DNA of 64,000 nucleotides from CAVVMA01 sp963788205 (GCA_963788205.1 CAWBGG010000007.1:806001-870000), one strand, 5' to 3'; shown: positions 7,059 to 16,265, counted from the first letter of the stretch. The notes: generated from the letters alone by a model not told the origin. Numbers and translations are program-made.

Positions 7059-10031
7059 ATGGCTCCCGAACGGAAGCTGGCGCCCGGACTGGCCGGCGTG
7101 GCCAAACGTCTGGCTGGCCGGCTTGCGAGCGAGCGTCACGGCGCGGCTGCGGTCAGACTGGTGGTCGAGCGCGCTCCCGACGAGCGGCTGGCGCTGGCGT
7201 TTCTGCTCAAACTCGCGGAGCAATCGCCATCGGTGGTCAAACGCGCCCTGTCCGACCGCGCATTGGCCGGCGACTTGGTCTTTTGTCTCGGCTCTTCAGA
7301 ATTAATCGCGGCTGGATTGTCCGCGATGGGCGACGAATGGCTCGAATGCTTTGCCGCCGCGCGCGCGGCGAGCGAACCCGCGCTGCCCGCAGCCGCAATT
7401 TTGGACGTCGCCGGTATCGACAGTCGTGCTCGGGCAGCGGCCGTGCTCGGGGATTTCAAGGGCGCCAATTTCACCCGGATTGCGATCTCTGATCTGGTGG
7501 GCAAGTCGGGCGTAGCGGGCACGATGAGCCAGATGTCGCGGCTGGCGGACCTCTGTATTGCCGGCGCGCTCCAGGCCACGACGCAAATCATGGGAGCGCG
7601 CGCGCAGGCCGCCGGCGACTTCTGCGTGCTCGCGATGGGCAAGCTCGGCGTGGACGAGCTGAATCTGAGCTCGGACCTCGATCTCGTCTACCTGTTCGAT
7701 GCGCCCGATCCGCGTAGCGCGCAGGAGCCCGCGGCCCGGCTCGGCGAGTTGCTCACCGAGTTGCTGGCGGCGAATTGTTTCCGCGTCGACTTGAGACTCA
7801 GGCCCGGCGGCAGGAATGCGCCGCTGGTGGCCTCAATCGATGGCGCGATCGGCTTCTATCAGGGCCTCGGCGAGACCTGGGAGCGCGCGGCGCTGCTGCG
7901 CGCCCGCCCCGTGGCCGGCAATCTCGAATTGGGCCGCCGCCTGATCTCAGAGCTCGAGCATTTCGTCTATCGCCGCTACCTCGATTTCGACACGCTCAGC
8001 CAGTTGCGCTCGATGAAGCGCCAGATCGAGGAGGAGCTGCGCTCGCGCGACGCCGTCCATCGCAATATCAAGCTCGGCTACGGCGGAATCCGCGAGATCG
8101 AATTCATCGTGCAGGCGCTCACGCTGGTTTACGGCGGACGCGATCGCCGCCTGCGCGAGGGCCGGACGATCCCGGCGCTGCAGCTGCTCGATTCGCTCGG
8201 CTATCTCGAATCCGGCCGCGCGGCCCAGATGGCCGACGCCTACCTCTTTCTGCGCGACGTGGAGCACAAGCTGCAAATCGTCGCGGGTTTGCAGACCCAT
8301 AGCCTGCCGATCGGCGATGGCGGCATCGGCGCGCTGGCCGCCCGGATGGGATTCGGCAAGGGCGAGGCGGCGGCCGCGGACTTTCAGACCACGCTCGGGC
8401 GCCATCGGTTGCGCGTCGCCGAGCTGTTCCATGAGATGCTGGCGGGCGGAGCCGCCGGCTCCGCGCCGGTCGCTTCGACCCAGGCGGTTACCGCGTGGCG
8501 AGCGGCGGCCGATCCCAAACAGGCCCGCGCACCGCTCAAAGCGCTCGGCTTTGCAGCGCCGCAGGAGAGCGCCAGCCATCTGGCGCTGCTCGCCAGCGGA
8601 ACGCCGCGCTCGTCTTCCAGTCCGCGCCGGCGCGAGCTGTTGGATCGCCTCGGGCCGCGCCTGCTCGACGAGATGAGCCGGCTGGCCGACCCCGACTTGG
8701 CGATGCAAAACCTGGTGGCGTTCATCACCGCGATGGGGGCGCGGACTTCGTTTCTGGCGCTGCTGGAACAGCATCCCGGCACCCGCCGCGTGCTGCTGCG
8801 GCTGTTCGCTTCGAGCAGCTACCTGTCCACGATCTTCATTCGCCATCCCGACATGCTCGACACGCTGGTGCGCTCCGATCTCGCGCGCCCCCGGCGCGAG
8901 GCCGGCGAGCTCGAAGCCGAGTTACGCGGAGTGCTGGCCGCCTGCACCGACCTGGAGAGCCGCCTCGATGCGCTACGCGCCTTTCGCCATCAGGAATTTT
9001 TGCGCATCGCGATCGCCGACCTTGCCGGTGCCCTGGAAATCGAAGAGGTCGAGGCCGAGCTGACCGCGCTGGCCGAAACCGTGGTGCGCGCCGCGCTCAC
9101 GATCGCGCGGGCCGAAGCCGCGCTGCACACCAATATCCCGCCGGCGCTGCGATTGTGCACCATCGCGATGGGGCGGCTGGGCGCGGCTGAGATGGCCTAC
9201 AATTCCGACCTCGATCTGATCTTCGTTTACGATTGCGCGGGTGAAGTCGCTGCCAGCGGACGCGAGCCGGCCGCCCGCATCGTGCAGAAGCTGATCGCCG
9301 CGCTCGAAGCGCGCACGCTGGAGGGCTACGCGTACAAGCTGGACCTGCGCCTGCGCCCGTCGGGCAACGCGGGCCCGCTGGTCGCCTCGCTCGAAGGCTT
9401 CATCGAGCACCATCGCCAGAGCTCGGCGGTGTGGGAGCGGCAGGCGCTGGTGCGCGCGCGCGTGATCGCCGGCGACCCAGCGTTGGCGCGTGAAGTCGAA
9501 GCTGCGCGCGAGGAGTTCGTCTTTGGCCGCGGGCTCGGCGCCCCCGAAGTCGGCGCGATCGCCGCGATGCGTGCCCGGATGGAGCACGAGATCGGCGCCG
9601 AGAATCGGCACCGGCTCAACATCAAGCAAGGACGCGGCGGCCTGGCCGACGCCGATTTCATCGCGCAGATGATGGCGCTGCGGCATGGCCGGCGCTGCGA
9701 GGAATTACGCAGCCGCAGCACGATCGCTCTGTTGAGCGCGCTCCCACGATGCGGCCTGATGACAGAAAACGACGCGCGCGAGCTAACCGAGGGCTATCGG
9801 TTTCTCTTACGGCTGGAGAACCGGCTCCGGATCGAGAGCGATCAGCCGGCGTGGGCGCTCCCGACCGCGCCCCCGGAACTGGCGCGGGTCGCGCGCCGGA
9901 TGGGCTACGACGGCGCCGACGGCGCCGCGCGCTTGCTCGCCGAATTGAAGCAGCGCCGCGAGCGAATCCGGGCGATCTTCGATCAGGTCTTTATGGCCGA
10001 GCAGCAAACAGAGTCTGTCCCCTCTCCCTGA
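7059..10031 (+). CDS. glnE: Bifunctional glutamine synthetase adenylyltransferase/deadenylase
   Basis: A 990-residue protein, close to the usual 950. Both nucleotidyltransferase domains are intact: GKLG at 194-197 with SDLDL near 205-209, and GRLG at about 705 with NSDLDL near 715-720. GlnD-PII adenylyltransferase linker domains follow each. The N-terminal copy deadenylylates and the C-terminal copy adenylylates glutamine synthetase on one tyrosine in response to PII and glutamine. The substrate GlnA, with Tyr398 in place, is at 27974-29386. The start at ATG 7059 gives the expected N-terminus; upstream in-frame starts look non-coding. The last residues (ESVPSP) and the TGA stop abut or overlap the left end of the insertion sequence, so the natural C-terminus may have been altered. 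Confidence 0.95.
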   Translation: MAPERKLAPGLAGVAKRLAGRLASERHGAAAVRLVVERAPDERLALAFLLKLAEQSPSVVKRALSDRALAGDLVFCLGSSELIAAGLSAMGDEWLECFAAARAASEPALPAAAILDVAGIDSRARAAAVLGDFKGANFTRIAISDLVGKSGVAGTMSQMSRLADLCIAGALQATTQIMGARAQAAGDFCVLAMGKLGVDELNLSSDLDLVYLFDAPDPRSAQEPAARLGELLTELLAANCFRVDLRLRPGGRNAPLVASIDGAIGFYQGLGETWERAALLRARPVAGNLELGRRLISELEHFVYRRYLDFDTLSQLRSMKRQIEEELRSRDAVHRNIKLGYGGIREIEFIVQALTLVYGGRDRRLREGRTIPALQLLDSLGYLESGRAAQMADAYLFLRDVEHKLQIVAGLQTHSLPIGDGGIGALAARMGFGKGEAAAADFQTTLGRHRLRVAELFHEMLAGGAAGSAPVASTQAVTAWRAAADPKQARAPLKALGFAAPQESASHLALLASGTPRSSSSPRRRELLDRLGPRLLDEMSRLADPDLAMQNLVAFITAMGARTSFLALLEQHPGTRRVLLRLFASSSYLSTIFIRHPDMLDTLVRSDLARPRREAGELEAELRGVLAACTDLESRLDALRAFRHQEFLRIAIADLAGALEIEEVEAELTALAETVVRAALTIARAEAALHTNIPPALRLCTIAMGRLGAAEMAYNSDLDLIFVYDCAGEVAASGREPAARIVQKLIAALEARTLEGYAYKLDLRLRPSGNAGPLVASLEGFIEHHRQSSAVWERQALVRARVIAGDPALAREVEAAREEFVFGRGLGAPEVGAIAAMRARMEHEIGAENRHRLNIKQGRGGLADADFIAQMMALRHGRRCEELRSRSTIALLSALPRCGLMTENDARELTEGYRFLLRLENRLRIESDQPAWALPTAPPELARVARRMGYDGADGAARLLAELKQRRERIRAIFDQVFMAEQQTESVPSP

Positions 10032-10081
10032 TGTACGGACTGGGGACATAGGTAACGGACGTACGAGGACATAGGTAACAC
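10029..10081 (+). repeat. Left terminal inverted repeat of the IS
   Basis: It contains the 13-mer GGACATAGGTAAC twice, at 10044-10056 and 10067-10079, 23 bp apart. The right end carries GGACATGGGTAAC twice, inverted, at the same spacing. These doubled motifs are probable transposase-binding sites. Confidence 0.75.
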
Positions 10082-10090
10082 ATTTTGGAG

Positions 10091-10169
10091 GCGCGGTGCT
10101 GCCCACAAGTCCACAGGCTCTGGGATTTTGGGGAGTATCCCGCCTGTAGACTTGTGGACAGCACCGCGC
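10091..10169. repeat. Long hairpin inside the IS, downstream of the transposase
   Basis: Bases 10091-10118 and 10142-10169 are inverted copies with 26 of 28 positions matching, around a 23-base loop. It lies between the transposase stop and the left end. It could end transcription or shield the transposase from outside transcription; the strand on which it acts is not fixed by sequence because there is no T-run. Confidence 0.7.
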
Positions 10170-10177
10170 AGCGAAGC

Positions 10178-11323
10178 TCAGTTGGTGGCATCGGCTGGAT
10201 TGAGATCGATGCGGGCGACCGGTTGATGGCAGAACAGAACTTCGCGCTGCGAGTCGGATGCGGGTACGGGGCGGAGCGCGACGGGCAGGCCGCGCAGGGC
10301 CTTGCTGACGCGGAAGTCGCGGCCGCGATAGCTGAACCAGCCCTCGGCCTGGACCTTGCGGATTTCGAGGCCGGGCGGATAGTCGATGGGCGGCAAGGTT
10401 TCAGGGAACGGGATCGGACTGGGGCGATAGCAACTGGCGGGAGTGGCCAGGCCCAGCGCGTCATGCGGACGGAGCAGGTTGTAGCGGTCGCGAAAGTGAT
10501 CGAACTCGCACTGGCAGTGCGCGAGGCTGGTGAAGTTGAAGTGGCGCAGGACTTCGAACTTGAGCGTGCGATGGAAGCGTTCATCCTTGCCTTGGGTCTG
10601 CGGATGGTAAGCCCGGCCATGAGCGACCCGGATGCCGAGCCGGATCAGCCACAGGCTAAAGGCGGTGAAGGGATGGTCGTGGTCGCAGCCCCAGGGCGAA
10701 CCGTTGTCCATCAGCATCGCGGCCGGCAATCCGTAACGGCGAAAGGCGCTGATCAGCACGCCGCGCACGGTCTGGTCCCGCTCATCGGCGCAGGCCGTGA
10801 GCGCCACCGAGAAGCGCGAATGGTCGTCCAGCACGGTCAGCGGATGGCAGCGGCCACAGCTGCGCAAGGGGAAGTGGCCTTTGAAGTCCATCTGCCACAG
10901 CTCATTGGGCGCCGCGCGCTCGAAGCGCTGCCAGGCGCGCTGGCCGGGCACGGCGGCAGGCTCCAGCAGCCCGGCGCGGCGCAGGATGCCAGTGATGGTG
11001 CTCGGCGCCAGCCGAGGACCGCCCGCCTTGGCCAGCAGGTGAGCCAGCTTGCGCCCGCCCCAGCAGTTGCGCGCCTCCTGCCGCAGTTGGATCACGCGCT
11101 GCTCCACCGGCGCCACGGTGCGAGCGGGGCTGTGCCGTGGGCGCCGCGAGCGGTCTTCCAGACCGCCGACCCCTTCGTGCGTATAGCGCGCCAGCCACTT
11201 GTAGCCGGTCTTCGGCGCGATCCCGAAGCGCCGACACAACTCCCGCCGATTGCTGCCGGTTTGCAATGCCATCTCCACAAACTCTCTGCGCAACGACACC
11301 CGGGTAACCTCCCGCCACGGCAT
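10178..11323 (-). CDS. IS481-type DDE transposase
   Basis: A 381-residue transposase. It has an N-terminal helix-turn-helix (ELCRRFGIAPKTGYKWLARY), a second HTH-like segment, then an rve integrase core. Candidate catalytic residues are Asp146 (in WQMDFKGH), Asp206 (in MDNGSPW) and Glu248 (in GKDERFHR). A C-terminal segment ending in LNPADATN closes it. I prefer ATG 11323 over ATG 11353 because AGGAGGTGATC, close to a perfect anti-16S match, lies just upstream of 11323 and nothing comparable precedes 11353. The frame is undamaged. Confidence 0.93.
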   Translation of the reverse strand: MPWREVTRVSLRREFVEMALQTGSNRRELCRRFGIAPKTGYKWLARYTHEGVGGLEDRSRRPRHSPARTVAPVEQRVIQLRQEARNCWGGRKLAHLLAKAGGPRLAPSTITGILRRAGLLEPAAVPGQRAWQRFERAAPNELWQMDFKGHFPLRSCGRCHPLTVLDDHSRFSVALTACADERDQTVRGVLISAFRRYGLPAAMLMDNGSPWGCDHDHPFTAFSLWLIRLGIRVAHGRAYHPQTQGKDERFHRTLKFEVLRHFNFTSLAHCQCEFDHFRDRYNLLRPHDALGLATPASCYRPSPIPFPETLPPIDYPPGLEIRKVQAEGWFSYRGRDFRVSKALRGLPVALRPVPASDSQREVLFCHQPVARIDLNPADATN

Positions 11324-11360
11324 CCTGATCACCTCCTCTCGGAGGTCCAGCATGCCGGTT

Positions 11361-11412
11361 AGGTGTTACCCATGTCCTCGCACACCCGTTACCCATGTCC
11401 CGCGCACAAACA
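11361..11412 (-). repeat. Right terminal inverted repeat of the IS
   Basis: Inverted partner of the left end, differing by several substitutions and a 3-base gap near the tip. The two 13-mers are at 11365-11377 and 11388-11400. Confidence 0.75.
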
Positions 11413-11431
11413 CTCCCGGAGGGAGAGGGAA

Positions 11432-12391
11432 TCATAAGGCCCAGCGCGCCGCCGCCAGTCCCACGAACGCGAGCGCGGCCGCGATGCGCATCAGGGTGCG
11501 TGCCGCTGCGATGTCGCGCGGCGCAGGATCGTGCTCCGGCTCGCCGAACGCGGGATGGGCCTCGAACTCGCCATCATAGAACGCGCCGCCGCCGAGCTGG
11601 ATTCCCAGCGCTCCCGCCATCGCGGCTTCGGGATGCCCGGCGTTGGGGCTGGGATGCTTGCGCGCGTCACGCCGCCACGCCTGTAGCGCCTCATGGCCGC
11701 GGCCCAGATGGAGCGCTGCCGCGATCGCGATACACAGCGCCGTCAGGCGCGCCGGGATCAGATTCGCGGCGTCGTCGATACGGGCGGCGCAGCGCCCGAA
11801 GTACAGGTAACGCCGGTCGCGATGGCCAATCATCGAATCCATCGTATTGATCGCCCTGTAGGCAATTGCGCCAACCGGTCCAGCTGCAAAAAGGTACAGC
11901 AGCGGTGCAATCACGCCGTCCGAGCAGTTCTCGGCCACCGACTCGACGGCCGCGCGCACGATTCCGGCCCGGTCCAGCCGCTCAGGATCGCGCCCGACCA
12001 GCGCCGGTAGCGCTGCGCGCGCGGCGGCGTCGTCTCCGAGCGTGAGGCTTCTCTCGACTTCCCACGCGGCGTCGTCGAGTCCGCGCATCGCGAGCGTGGT
12101 CCACGCCACTACGACCGCGACGATCGCGCCGGCTGTCGCGCCGAATGCTTCTCCCAATGCGACGACCATCCACGCGCCGAGCGCCGCTAGCAGGATCACG
12201 CTCAGCGCTAGAATCGCTCCGCGCGTCAGGTCGGCGCCGCGCGCACCGGTATGCAGAGCGCGCTCGCCGCGCGCGACCGCCCATCCGATCATCCGCACGG
12301 GATGGGTTATCCAGGATGGATCGCCGAGCGCGAGATCCAGCGCCAACGCGGCGGCGATCGAAATGAGCGGGAGATGAAAGGCCGCGCTCAA
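11432..12391 (-). CDS. cbiB: Adenosylcobinamide-phosphate synthase
   Basis: A 319-residue polytopic membrane protein of the CbiB/CobD family. Diagnostic stretches are LALGDPSWITHPVRMIGW at the N-terminus and CSDGVIAPLLYLFAAGPVGAIAYRAINTMDSMIGH in the middle. The enzyme condenses adenosyl-cobyric acid with (R)-1-aminopropan-2-ol (or its phosphate) at the inner membrane. The start overlaps the cobQ stop by 4 bp, so the two are translationally coupled within the riboswitch-controlled operon. Its stop lies only 19 bp from the insertion sequence. Confidence 0.93.
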   Translation of the reverse strand: MSAAFHLPLISIAAALALDLALGDPSWITHPVRMIGWAVARGERALHTGARGADLTRGAILALSVILLAALGAWMVVALGEAFGATAGAIVAVVVAWTTLAMRGLDDAAWEVERSLTLGDDAAARAALPALVGRDPERLDRAGIVRAAVESVAENCSDGVIAPLLYLFAAGPVGAIAYRAINTMDSMIGHRDRRYLYFGRCAARIDDAANLIPARLTALCIAIAAALHLGRGHEALQAWRRDARKHPSPNAGHPEAAMAGALGIQLGGGAFYDGEFEAHPAFGEPEHDPAPRDIAAARTLMRIAAALAFVGLAAARWAL

Positions 12392-13908
12392 ATTGCGGCC
12401 AGCGCCGCGATGCGCGGAAAGTCGCAGTGCGCGATCAGCGTATCGGCGAGCCGGTCGTACTCGGCGGTCCTGACTTGCCGGTAGTCGGGTGCGGGCGTAG
12501 CGCCCAGCGGTGCGAGTCCCTTGGCCGCGCGGATGCTATCGATAAAATGGCGGCGGAAGCCGGCCGAGTCGAAAAGTCCATGTACCGACGTGCCGATTAC
12601 CCGGCCGTCGGGCGACTTGATGCCTTCGAGTTCGTCGACTGATGCGCCATCGCGCCGGGTGATTCGCAGCAACGGCTCCGACTCGGCCGAGCGGAGGGTG
12701 CGTCCGGCGTGAATCTGGTAGCCGCGAATCGCGAGCCCCGACGCCTTCTCGCAGCCCTCGACCTGCGCGGTGATTTTGCCGCGCTCGAAGACGGTCTCGG
12801 CATCGAGCAGGCCGAGCCCGATCGACTCGGCGCAATCGCTCTCGATCCCTTGCGGATCGAGAATCCGGCGACCCAGCATCTGGTAGCCGCCGCAAATTCC
12901 GGCGATCCATCCGCCGCCGCGCAGATGACGGACGATCGCCGTTTCCCATCCGGCGTGCCTGAGCCACTTCAAGTCGGCGACCGTGCTCTTGGTTCCGGGA
13001 AGAATCAGCACGTCGAGCGCCGGCGCGCTGGAGGGATCACTCAAGTAATGCACGGCCACGCCGGCCTCGTGCTCGAGCGGCTCGAAGTCGGTGTAGTTGG
13101 AGATTCGCGGCAGATGAACCACGCCGATCGTGACCGGCGCGGCGCGCGGGGCGGGTGCGATGTAATCCAGACGCGCGGCGTCCTCGTCGGGAAGGCGAAG
13201 GTTCGCGATATGCGGGAGCACGCCGAGGATCGGTATTCCGGTGCGCTCTTCGATAAAGCGCAGGCCGCTGTCGAGCAGTCTCACGTCGCCGCGAAACTTG
13301 TTGATCAGCATCCCGCGCACTCGAGCGCGCTCAGACGGCCGCAGCAACTCGACCGTCCCGATCAGCGAGGCAAACACGCCGCCCTTGTCGATGTCGGCGA
13401 CCAGCAGCACCGGCGCATCGGCCAGCTCCGCGATCGCCCAGTTCACGATATCGCGTTCGCGCAGGTTGATTTCGGCAGCGCCGCCGGCGCCTTCGATAAG
13501 CACCAGCTCGAACTTTTCCGCGAGCCTCGCGTAGCTTGCCACAATCTCCGGCCACGCCTCGCGCCGGTAGCGTTCGTAGTCGCGCACGCCCATATGAAAG
13601 CGGGCGCGGCCATGGATGACGACCTGGCATCCGGTGTCGGTCTCGGGCTTGAGCAGGACCGGATTCATGTCGAGCGCGGGCGCCAACCCGCACGCTTCGG
13701 CCTGCATCGCCTGCGCGCGGCCGATCTCGCCGCCGCCGTCGCATACCGCCGAATTGTTCGACATGTTCTGCGACTTGAACGGCGCGACGCGCACGGCCGT
13801 GCGGGCAAACGCGCGGCCGAGCGCGGCCACTACCACGCTCTTGCCCACGTCCGACGCCGTGCCCATCACCATCAGGCTCTTCGCGTTATGGCGCGCCGGC
13901 GATCCCAT
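12388..13908 (-). CDS. cobQ: Cobyric acid synthase
   Basis: A 506-residue glutamine-dependent amidase of the cobalamin pathway. The N-terminal P-loop-like synthetase domain opens with LMVMGTASDVGKSVVVAALGR and includes FKSQNMSNNS. The C-terminal class I glutamine amidotransferase has Cys339 in GICGGYQMLG and the catalytic His in SVHGLFD. It amidates four carboxylates of adenosyl-cobyrinic a,c-diamide. It lies one base from the btuB stop and overlaps cbiB, forming btuB-cobQ-cbiB. Length and motifs are standard. Confidence 0.95.
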   Translation of the reverse strand: MGSPARHNAKSLMVMGTASDVGKSVVVAALGRAFARTAVRVAPFKSQNMSNNSAVCDGGGEIGRAQAMQAEACGLAPALDMNPVLLKPETDTGCQVVIHGRARFHMGVRDYERYRREAWPEIVASYARLAEKFELVLIEGAGGAAEINLRERDIVNWAIAELADAPVLLVADIDKGGVFASLIGTVELLRPSERARVRGMLINKFRGDVRLLDSGLRFIEERTGIPILGVLPHIANLRLPDEDAARLDYIAPAPRAAPVTIGVVHLPRISNYTDFEPLEHEAGVAVHYLSDPSSAPALDVLILPGTKSTVADLKWLRHAGWETAIVRHLRGGGWIAGICGGYQMLGRRILDPQGIESDCAESIGLGLLDAETVFERGKITAQVEGCEKASGLAIRGYQIHAGRTLRSAESEPLLRITRRDGASVDELEGIKSPDGRVIGTSVHGLFDSAGFRRHFIDSIRAAKGLAPLGATPAPDYRQVRTAEYDRLADTLIAHCDFPRIAALAAI

Positions 13909-13909
13909 T

Positions 13910-15934
13910 TCAAAAATCCAACTTCACGCCTGCAACCCCATTAATCGGCGGCGCCTTGAAGCCGAACGCCTGCGAGTAATTCCGATCGAACAGGTTCTGG
14001 ATTCGCGTGAAAATCTGCTCATTGCGGATTCGCCCCCATTGCAGGCCCGGCGAATATGACAGTACCGCGTTGACGACATCATAGGCCGCATGGTTCTGGA
14101 TGTCGTCAGTGATCGGGTTCAGGTCGTCGCGATCGCCAACAAAGGTGTAGGCCAGGCTCGCGGTGATCGTGTCGTCCGCTCTGAAGAGGTCATCACGGAT
14201 GTATTGCGCCAGTGCCGAGGCCGAATACTTGGGCACTCTGATCGGCTTCACGTTCGACGCCGCAGGCTGCGCTGCGTGGGTTTCGTCGAGATAGGTAAAA
14301 CTTCCGCTGAGCGTGAGATCGTGCAGGATGCGCACGCTGGGCACCAGCTCCACGCCCTGCACGTCGACGCGGCTGGCATTGGCCGCGGTCTCGCATCCGG
14401 GGGACGAGGTGCAGGGCACCGCCACGATCAGGTCATGCACGCGGCGCGAGAAGTAGGTCGCGGTGATCGAAGCGTCCTCACCGAAGGTCTTGGTGACGCC
14501 GCCGTCGTACTCGCTCGAAATTTCGGGGCCGAGATTCGGATTGCCAAAATCCGGGTAGTACAACTCGTCGAAGGTGGGAGCGCGAAACCCTTCGCTGTAG
14601 CTGCCGCGCAGCGTGACACCGGCGGGCGCGATCGGAATCGCTACCGACCATGCCGGGCTGACCTCCTCGCCGAACTGGCTGTTGCCGTCGGCGCGGAATC
14701 CACCCGTGCCCAGCAGATGGCCGTCGAGCAGGCTGACCTCCTGCTCGATATATCCGGCGTATTCCTGCCGCTGCGCGTGGAACGCCGTGATCGAAGTGAA
14801 GCCGTCTTCGGAAAAATTGTCGCCCGAGCGCAGCCATCGATCCTGGAAATCGAAACCGCCGACCGTGCGGATGTTCTTCGCCCAGGTGTAGACCGCCTCC
14901 AGGTTCGCGCCGCGAGTCTCCTCCGGGATGTCGCTGCTTTCCATCGCGGGGTCGCCGGGATCGGGATAGTTGTTGATCCGGAGCTCGTTGCGCACGAACG
15001 ATCCGTCCAGGCGCATCACCAGCCGATCGCCGAACTGGCGCTCGATCTCGCCCTTGAACAGCATGAACTCGCCGCGCTGATGCGCGTCAGGATCGTCGGG
15101 CTCGAGAAAATTGGAATAGTTGACCAGGCTGACGTTGGATCGGATGTAACGGGCGAAGCCGCGCACGGTGGTATCGGGGTCGAGATGGTAGTCCAGCCGC
15201 AGCGCCCCGGACAGATCGTCGGAGCTGTCGTTGATCGGGCGAAAGCCGGTGGTCGAAAAGTACGACAGCGCGCCCGAATAACCGAGATTGCCGTCCGACC
15301 CGCTGAAGGTTTCGGCCTGGCGCTGCGTGGCGCGGTTGCCGCCTTCGGAGAGCAGGCTGAATTGCGGCGCGCCCTGGCCCTCCTTGGAGACAAAGTTGAT
15401 CACGCCGCCAACCGCCTGCGATCCGTAGAGCGCGCCGCCGGCGCCGCGCAGCACTTCGACCCGGTCGAGATTGTCGGTGGTCAGGTTGGCCAGGTCGAAG
15501 TCGCCGCTGGAGCCGGGATTGACCTCCACTCCGTCGATCAGCACCAGGGTTTGTTCGGCGGTCGCGCCACGGATCGAAATGTCGCTGATCGTGCCGGGCG
15601 ATCCGTCCTGGGTCAGCGTGACGCCGGGCACCTGGCGCAGCACGTCGTTCACCTGATCGATCTTCTGCGCCTGAATCTGGCTGTCGTCCACCACGGTGAC
15701 GGTGGTGCCAACCTCGCTGACCGGCTGCGCGACGCGCGTCGCAGTCACCACGATCGGCGGCAGTTGCGCCGCCGGCGACGCTTGCGGACTCGGTGAGCCG
15801 GCGGGTTGCGCGGCGGTAGCCGCGCCGGTGGCGGCCGCGTCAGCCGCGATCGCTCGCGGCGCAACGGCCGCGACGATCAAACCCGCCATCAGTGGGAGAA
15901 CCAAAGGGAAGGACCGGACATGTGCTCGCCTCAT
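13910..15934 (-). CDS. btuB: TonB-dependent cobalamin receptor
   Basis: A 674-residue outer-membrane receptor. It has a signal peptide (LVLPLMAGLIVAAVAPRAIAA), an Ala/Pro-rich spacer, a TonB-box-like segment (PPIVVTATR), a plug domain (LRQVPGVTLTQDG, SIRGATAEQTLVLIDGVEVNPG, VEVLRGAGGALYGSQAVGGVINF) and a 22-strand-type barrel ending in the terminal aromatic motif VKLDF. It would import vitamin B12 or cobinamides using TonB energy. The B12 specificity comes from context: it is first behind a cobalamin riboswitch and is followed by two corrinoid synthesis genes. Confidence 0.92.
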   Translation of the reverse strand: MRRAHVRSFPLVLPLMAGLIVAAVAPRAIAADAAATGAATAAQPAGSPSPQASPAAQLPPIVVTATRVAQPVSEVGTTVTVVDDSQIQAQKIDQVNDVLRQVPGVTLTQDGSPGTISDISIRGATAEQTLVLIDGVEVNPGSSGDFDLANLTTDNLDRVEVLRGAGGALYGSQAVGGVINFVSKEGQGAPQFSLLSEGGNRATQRQAETFSGSDGNLGYSGALSYFSTTGFRPINDSSDDLSGALRLDYHLDPDTTVRGFARYIRSNVSLVNYSNFLEPDDPDAHQRGEFMLFKGEIERQFGDRLVMRLDGSFVRNELRINNYPDPGDPAMESSDIPEETRGANLEAVYTWAKNIRTVGGFDFQDRWLRSGDNFSEDGFTSITAFHAQRQEYAGYIEQEVSLLDGHLLGTGGFRADGNSQFGEEVSPAWSVAIPIAPAGVTLRGSYSEGFRAPTFDELYYPDFGNPNLGPEISSEYDGGVTKTFGEDASITATYFSRRVHDLIVAVPCTSSPGCETAANASRVDVQGVELVPSVRILHDLTLSGSFTYLDETHAAQPAASNVKPIRVPKYSASALAQYIRDDLFRADDTITASLAYTFVGDRDDLNPITDDIQNHAAYDVVNAVLSYSPGLQWGRIRNEQIFTRIQNLFDRNYSQAFGFKAPPINGVAGVKLDF

Positions 15935-16061
15935 GCATACACCCTCGTGTGCGCCGGTCTTAGGCGAGCGTCAGTGGCTGGGCTTCTTTGTGATCCGACC
16001 GCGTCAGCGACCCGGCCGGTCCCAAGCCACCTTCCCGGCGGAAGGCCGACGGCTTAAATTC

Positions 16062-16205
16062 CCGGTCGGTCTCCTGGCTTGGGGTTCGTCCTCGGGCCCG
16101 CCTTCCCGCTCGATAGCGGTGGCACGATGGGCCGTTGTCCTCCCACACAGTTGCGGGGCAGCGCCGGATTTTAACCGGCTTCCCGAGCACCGGGTTGAGC
16201 GGGAG
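16062..16205 (-). promoter_or_regulatory. Cobalamin riboswitch controlling btuB-cobQ-cbiB
   Basis: On the minus strand the conserved elements appear in order: the CCGGTTAAAATCCGGCGCTG segment with the GCCCCGCAACTGT core, a paired GGGAAGGCGGG region, and the B12 box AAGCCAGGAGACCGACCGG near 16062-16080. This is the classical AdoCbl riboswitch consensus. About 130 bases lie between the box and the btuB start. They include a GGCCTTCC/GGGAAGG hairpin that could be the expression platform. Repression of the operon by adenosylcobalamin is the expected outcome. Confidence 0.93.
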
Positions 16206-16246
16206 TAGTAGTCCGCGCGGGTGGCTCAGTCAAGGAGGCCTTGATG

Positions 16247-16265
16247 TGTACGGTATAAACGTACA
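16247..16265. promoter_or_regulatory. Operator palindrome upstream of higBA
   Basis: TGTACG (16247-16252) and CGTACA (16260-16265) are perfect inverted half-sites around GTATAAA, which may serve as the -10 region. It lies 23 bp before the toxin start, as expected for autoregulation by the HigA-type antitoxin. Confidence 0.6.

Larger units (their letters stand above)
10029..11412. mobile_element. IS481-family-like insertion sequence
   Basis: About 1.38 kb with one DDE transposase gene and imperfect terminal inverted repeats of about 50 bp (10029-10081 and 11361-11412). Outer ends read TGATGT and, inverted, TGTTTGT, fitting the TGT ends common in IS481 elements. CTCCC occurs at 10024-10028 and 11413-11417 and may be a 5-bp target duplication. 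Removing the element and one CTCCC restores a perfect palindrome, CCCTCTCCC-GGA-GGGAGAGGG, between glnE and cbiB. If the element instead starts at TGT 10032, no duplication is visible. Transposase and ends are both intact, so it could be active. Confidence 0.85.

Noticed and set aside
14090..15796. 568-codon open frame on the plus strand
   Set aside because: It is antisense to btuB, whose signal peptide, plug and barrel are fully recognisable. Long antisense frames are expected at this GC content.
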